Shown here in pieces: positions 39,701-40,217 of a stretch of DNA of 40,217 nt (the first letter of the stretch is position 1; the number at the start of each line of letters is the position of its first letter). The translations under genes were made by a program, and so were the position numbers. Origin of the DNA: Nemertoderma westbladi. Its lineage: Eukaryota > Xenacoelomorpha > Nemertodermatida > Nemertodermatidae. The notes under the pieces are model-generated. The model worked only from the letters and a program-made list of their open reading frames with translations, had not been told where the DNA came from and did no database searches. The DNA lies in the NCBI GenBank assembly GCA_032718475.1, contig JAUCBJ010000155.1:1-40217 (forward strand), read 5' to 3'.

Positions 39701-40217
39701 CATGGCGTCGCCTCGGAAATCCTGGTTAAGCTCGATGGAGAAGTAGCCGGAGGAGGTCCGGTTAAACTCGATGACATTGCCACGGAAATCGCGGTTGGAC
39801 TCGATGGAGAAGTTGCCGGAGGAGTTCCGCTTAGACTCGATGACGTCGCGTTGGAAATCGCGGTTAAAGTCGGAGGGGACGTAGCCGGAGGAGTTCCGGT
39901 TAAACTCGGTATCGTCGCCTCGGAAATCCCAGTTAAACTCGATGGAGAAGTTACCGGAGTAGTTCCGGTTAAACTCGGTTTCGTCGCCTCGGAAATCCCG
40001 GTTAAACTCGATGGAGAAGTTGCCGGAGGAGTTCCGGTTAAACTCAGTTTCGTCGCCTCGGAAATCCCGGTTAAACTCGCTAGAGGAGTTCCGGTTAAAC
40101 TCGGTTTTGTCGCCTCGGAAGTCCCAGCTAAACTCGGAGGAGAAGTAGCCGGAGGAGTTCCGGTTAAAATCGACAGCGTCGCCTCTGAGATCCCGGTTAA
40201 ACTCGATGGAGATGTTG
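36700..40217 (-). CDS. LINE ORF1 with Ulp1-like (C48) protease domain and coiled coil; 5'-partial
   Basis: Open from the right window edge to a TAA at 36700-36702, about 1172 codons. The first Met-type codon inside is a GTG at 39783; residues below count from there. The N-terminus is built from 23-residue Ser/Thr/Pro repeats. A Cys cluster CVCNGDCNC lies near 155. The protease domain spans about 435-590: NHYVLHV near 477 supplies the His, GHLNPSN the Asn/Asp position, and PSQKNDFDCGPFIC near 540-552 gives the oxyanion Gln and nucleophile Cys, the Q-x(4-6)-DCG-x-F/W-x-C signature of SUMO/Ulp1 proteases. A coiled coil follows at about 770-815 (RLSLIENVNDQLREEIRILK), then a low-complexity tail. 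Coiled coils serve trimerisation in LINE ORF1 proteins. The protease role (self-processing or deSUMOylation) is unknown. Confidence 0.85.
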   Translation of the reverse strand, partial: TSPSSLTGISEATLSILTGTPPATSPPSLAGTSEATKPSLTGTPLASLTGISEATKLSLTGTPPATSPSSLTGISEATKPSLTGTTPVTSPSSLTGISEATIPSLTGTPPATSPPTLTAISNATSSSLSGTPPATSPSSPTAISVAMSSSLTGPPPATSPSSLTRISEATPWSLTGTPPAIIPSRLAGISKAMSSSLTGTPAITPSSLIGTPPPKVMPTGILSVSDPAVSFSAAIELEAGVSVSSLSNLDQIGPGIHTADDLVLGGSRETTAHGAMRKQKHVRFDTGIIISSGSPTDTSCVCNGDCNCTVVLGNVELSHFAKANQPTIRSTLPSPTHSSHIDNTKGGSVLLEELSGDTWVVKGAYPDRLTSTYTGFTTTAPTPQTTTCTSSYPIDHAHSTLPNTTTTAVPSRNSNTIIHTGPRTRSKGDPYHPIIIPAKGKKSKKTSRQKYNQQTQKTQKIKPTIINKDTGLDIIEVPATPSMEIFKALAQMSPCKINDDCSVTEVPVELLSPVNEPFCSPREKARKFLASEAAMTLTFPDTIDEEDLVSLSPELPVSTSIIDSFLQTLERDSSYKVGAIQSQLITIIAEPYNICTAIKFIVKRYYHPQTEYLLFPECSKNHYVLHVANIKDKEIRRMCSLGHLNPSNTTRELCNILNFIDDNSPSDRSRKSKYIDRWMTITAPQPVPSQKNDFDCGPFICLFGFTIAFDCRYKITSSFYHNSSLLREWVKMTILNQYIVDPFSLADTGCCKPYSLGDSNVYSSKTPLDHNMARVTSLNKTQDRVSHQIDGIQPTMQSHASLPGDLGGLKWSYWLSSMSSMPRKTALLHITQLDSDTRSTIRDRLFLQVKAFMTPIQTVSLELRPRTSTHEYCTDIFELARAANEGTLTEACRKRLKVSAPNTDENITTERLRQDLISSVASIQTRLSLIENVNDQLREEIRILKGELNHERHSRLITEAKLAENLSFSSGKPHSKRDDPVRDRGPQLRPGEVGDTSNVSPPTGFLPSGSSTTEMELTVIDSAYCSPAPLNNLTDMHNRMASSMASVSDNDDSPSQGEWRIPSPKHTLKSGKTHMPAAATSAHTNNYYGILEHEHTNASNTATASAYLTNPIVTGESNSYPGSEPLRPTSYCQTQTNGGPIRSGQTKHYRTSYRPGSRGSQPRTNNSSRLV
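39580..40217 (-). repeat. 69-bp coding tandem repeat in LINE ORF1
   Basis: About nine imperfect copies of a 69-bp unit made of two related halves (36 bp and 33 bp), each opening with TTTAACCGG. In the ORF1 frame the unit reads SLTGTPPATSPS followed by SLTGISEATKP. All length changes keep the frame, and no stop occurs up to the window edge. The array continues beyond the window. The product would be an extended, hydroxyl-rich, probably disordered region. Confidence 0.88.

Larger units (their letters stand above)
32079..40217 (-). mobile_element. APE-type LINE with Ulp1-protease ORF1, near-intact coding region, 5' end outside window
   Basis: Non-LTR retrotransposon on the minus strand, more than 8 kb. 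Order from 5' to 3': tandem-repeat N-terminus (beyond 40217 to about 39580), Ulp1-like cysteine protease domain, coiled coil, an ORF1 C-terminal domain in a shifted frame, then an ORF2 with endonuclease and reverse transcriptase overlapping the end of ORF1. The clade is not fixed. The APE endonuclease and the NCHGF/QEHWL wording suit the CR1/L2/Jockey side of the LINEs. A protease in ORF1 is uncommon. Confidence 0.85.

Overview
The window is metazoan nuclear DNA, AT-rich and heavily built from transposable elements. It has a multidrug-resistance-type ABC transporter reading frame entered from a splice acceptor, a fibrinogen-domain exon entered from a splice acceptor, a TMEM151-like reading frame, BEL/Pao and Ty3/gypsy LTR retrotransposons, several APE-type LINEs and a large minisatellite. 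This mix fits an invertebrate animal (arthropod, mollusc or similar). The phylum cannot be decided from the sequence.

Layout. 1-1990: non-coding, with two families of short diverged tandem repeats and a possible piggyBac-type transposon end near 935. 1991-6649 (minus): a BEL/Pao element that keeps a long gag-protease frame but has lost reverse transcriptase, RNase H and integrase by in-frame deletion. 6650-9300: AT-rich leader with many ACCGGT palindromes. 9430-9925: a cluster of CCAATCAG boxes with a perfect 61-bp direct repeat, possibly a promoter for the plus-strand gene that follows. 10200-16489 (plus): ABCC/MRP4-like transporter, almost all in one 3.7-kb exon, with a tentative first exon at about 10.2-10.4 kb. 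The putative intron holds a LINE fragment with a 2A-like motif and a PHD finger, a 306-bp MITE, and an RTE-type fragment. 16.8-24.2 kb: a graveyard of LINE, gypsy and RTE pieces, a degenerate satellite, and an intact TMEM151-like frame on the minus strand (22886-23659). 25863-26510 (minus): 3'-terminal exon of a fibrinogen-related protein. 26612-32012: about 150 copies of a 35-bp repeat lying directly in the intron upstream of that exon. 32-40.2 kb (minus): a large LINE whose ORF1 carries a Ulp1-type cysteine protease domain, a coiled coil and an N-terminal 23-residue tandem repeat, and whose ORF2 has intact-looking endonuclease and reverse transcriptase. It runs off the right edge.

The cellular genes are ABCC4-like, TMEM151-like and fibrinogen-related. 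They show no sign of working together. The most unusual items are the Ulp1-bearing LINE, the in-frame-collapsed BEL element, the ABC transporter that lacks the NBD1 switch histidine, and the internally duplicated 35-bp array.
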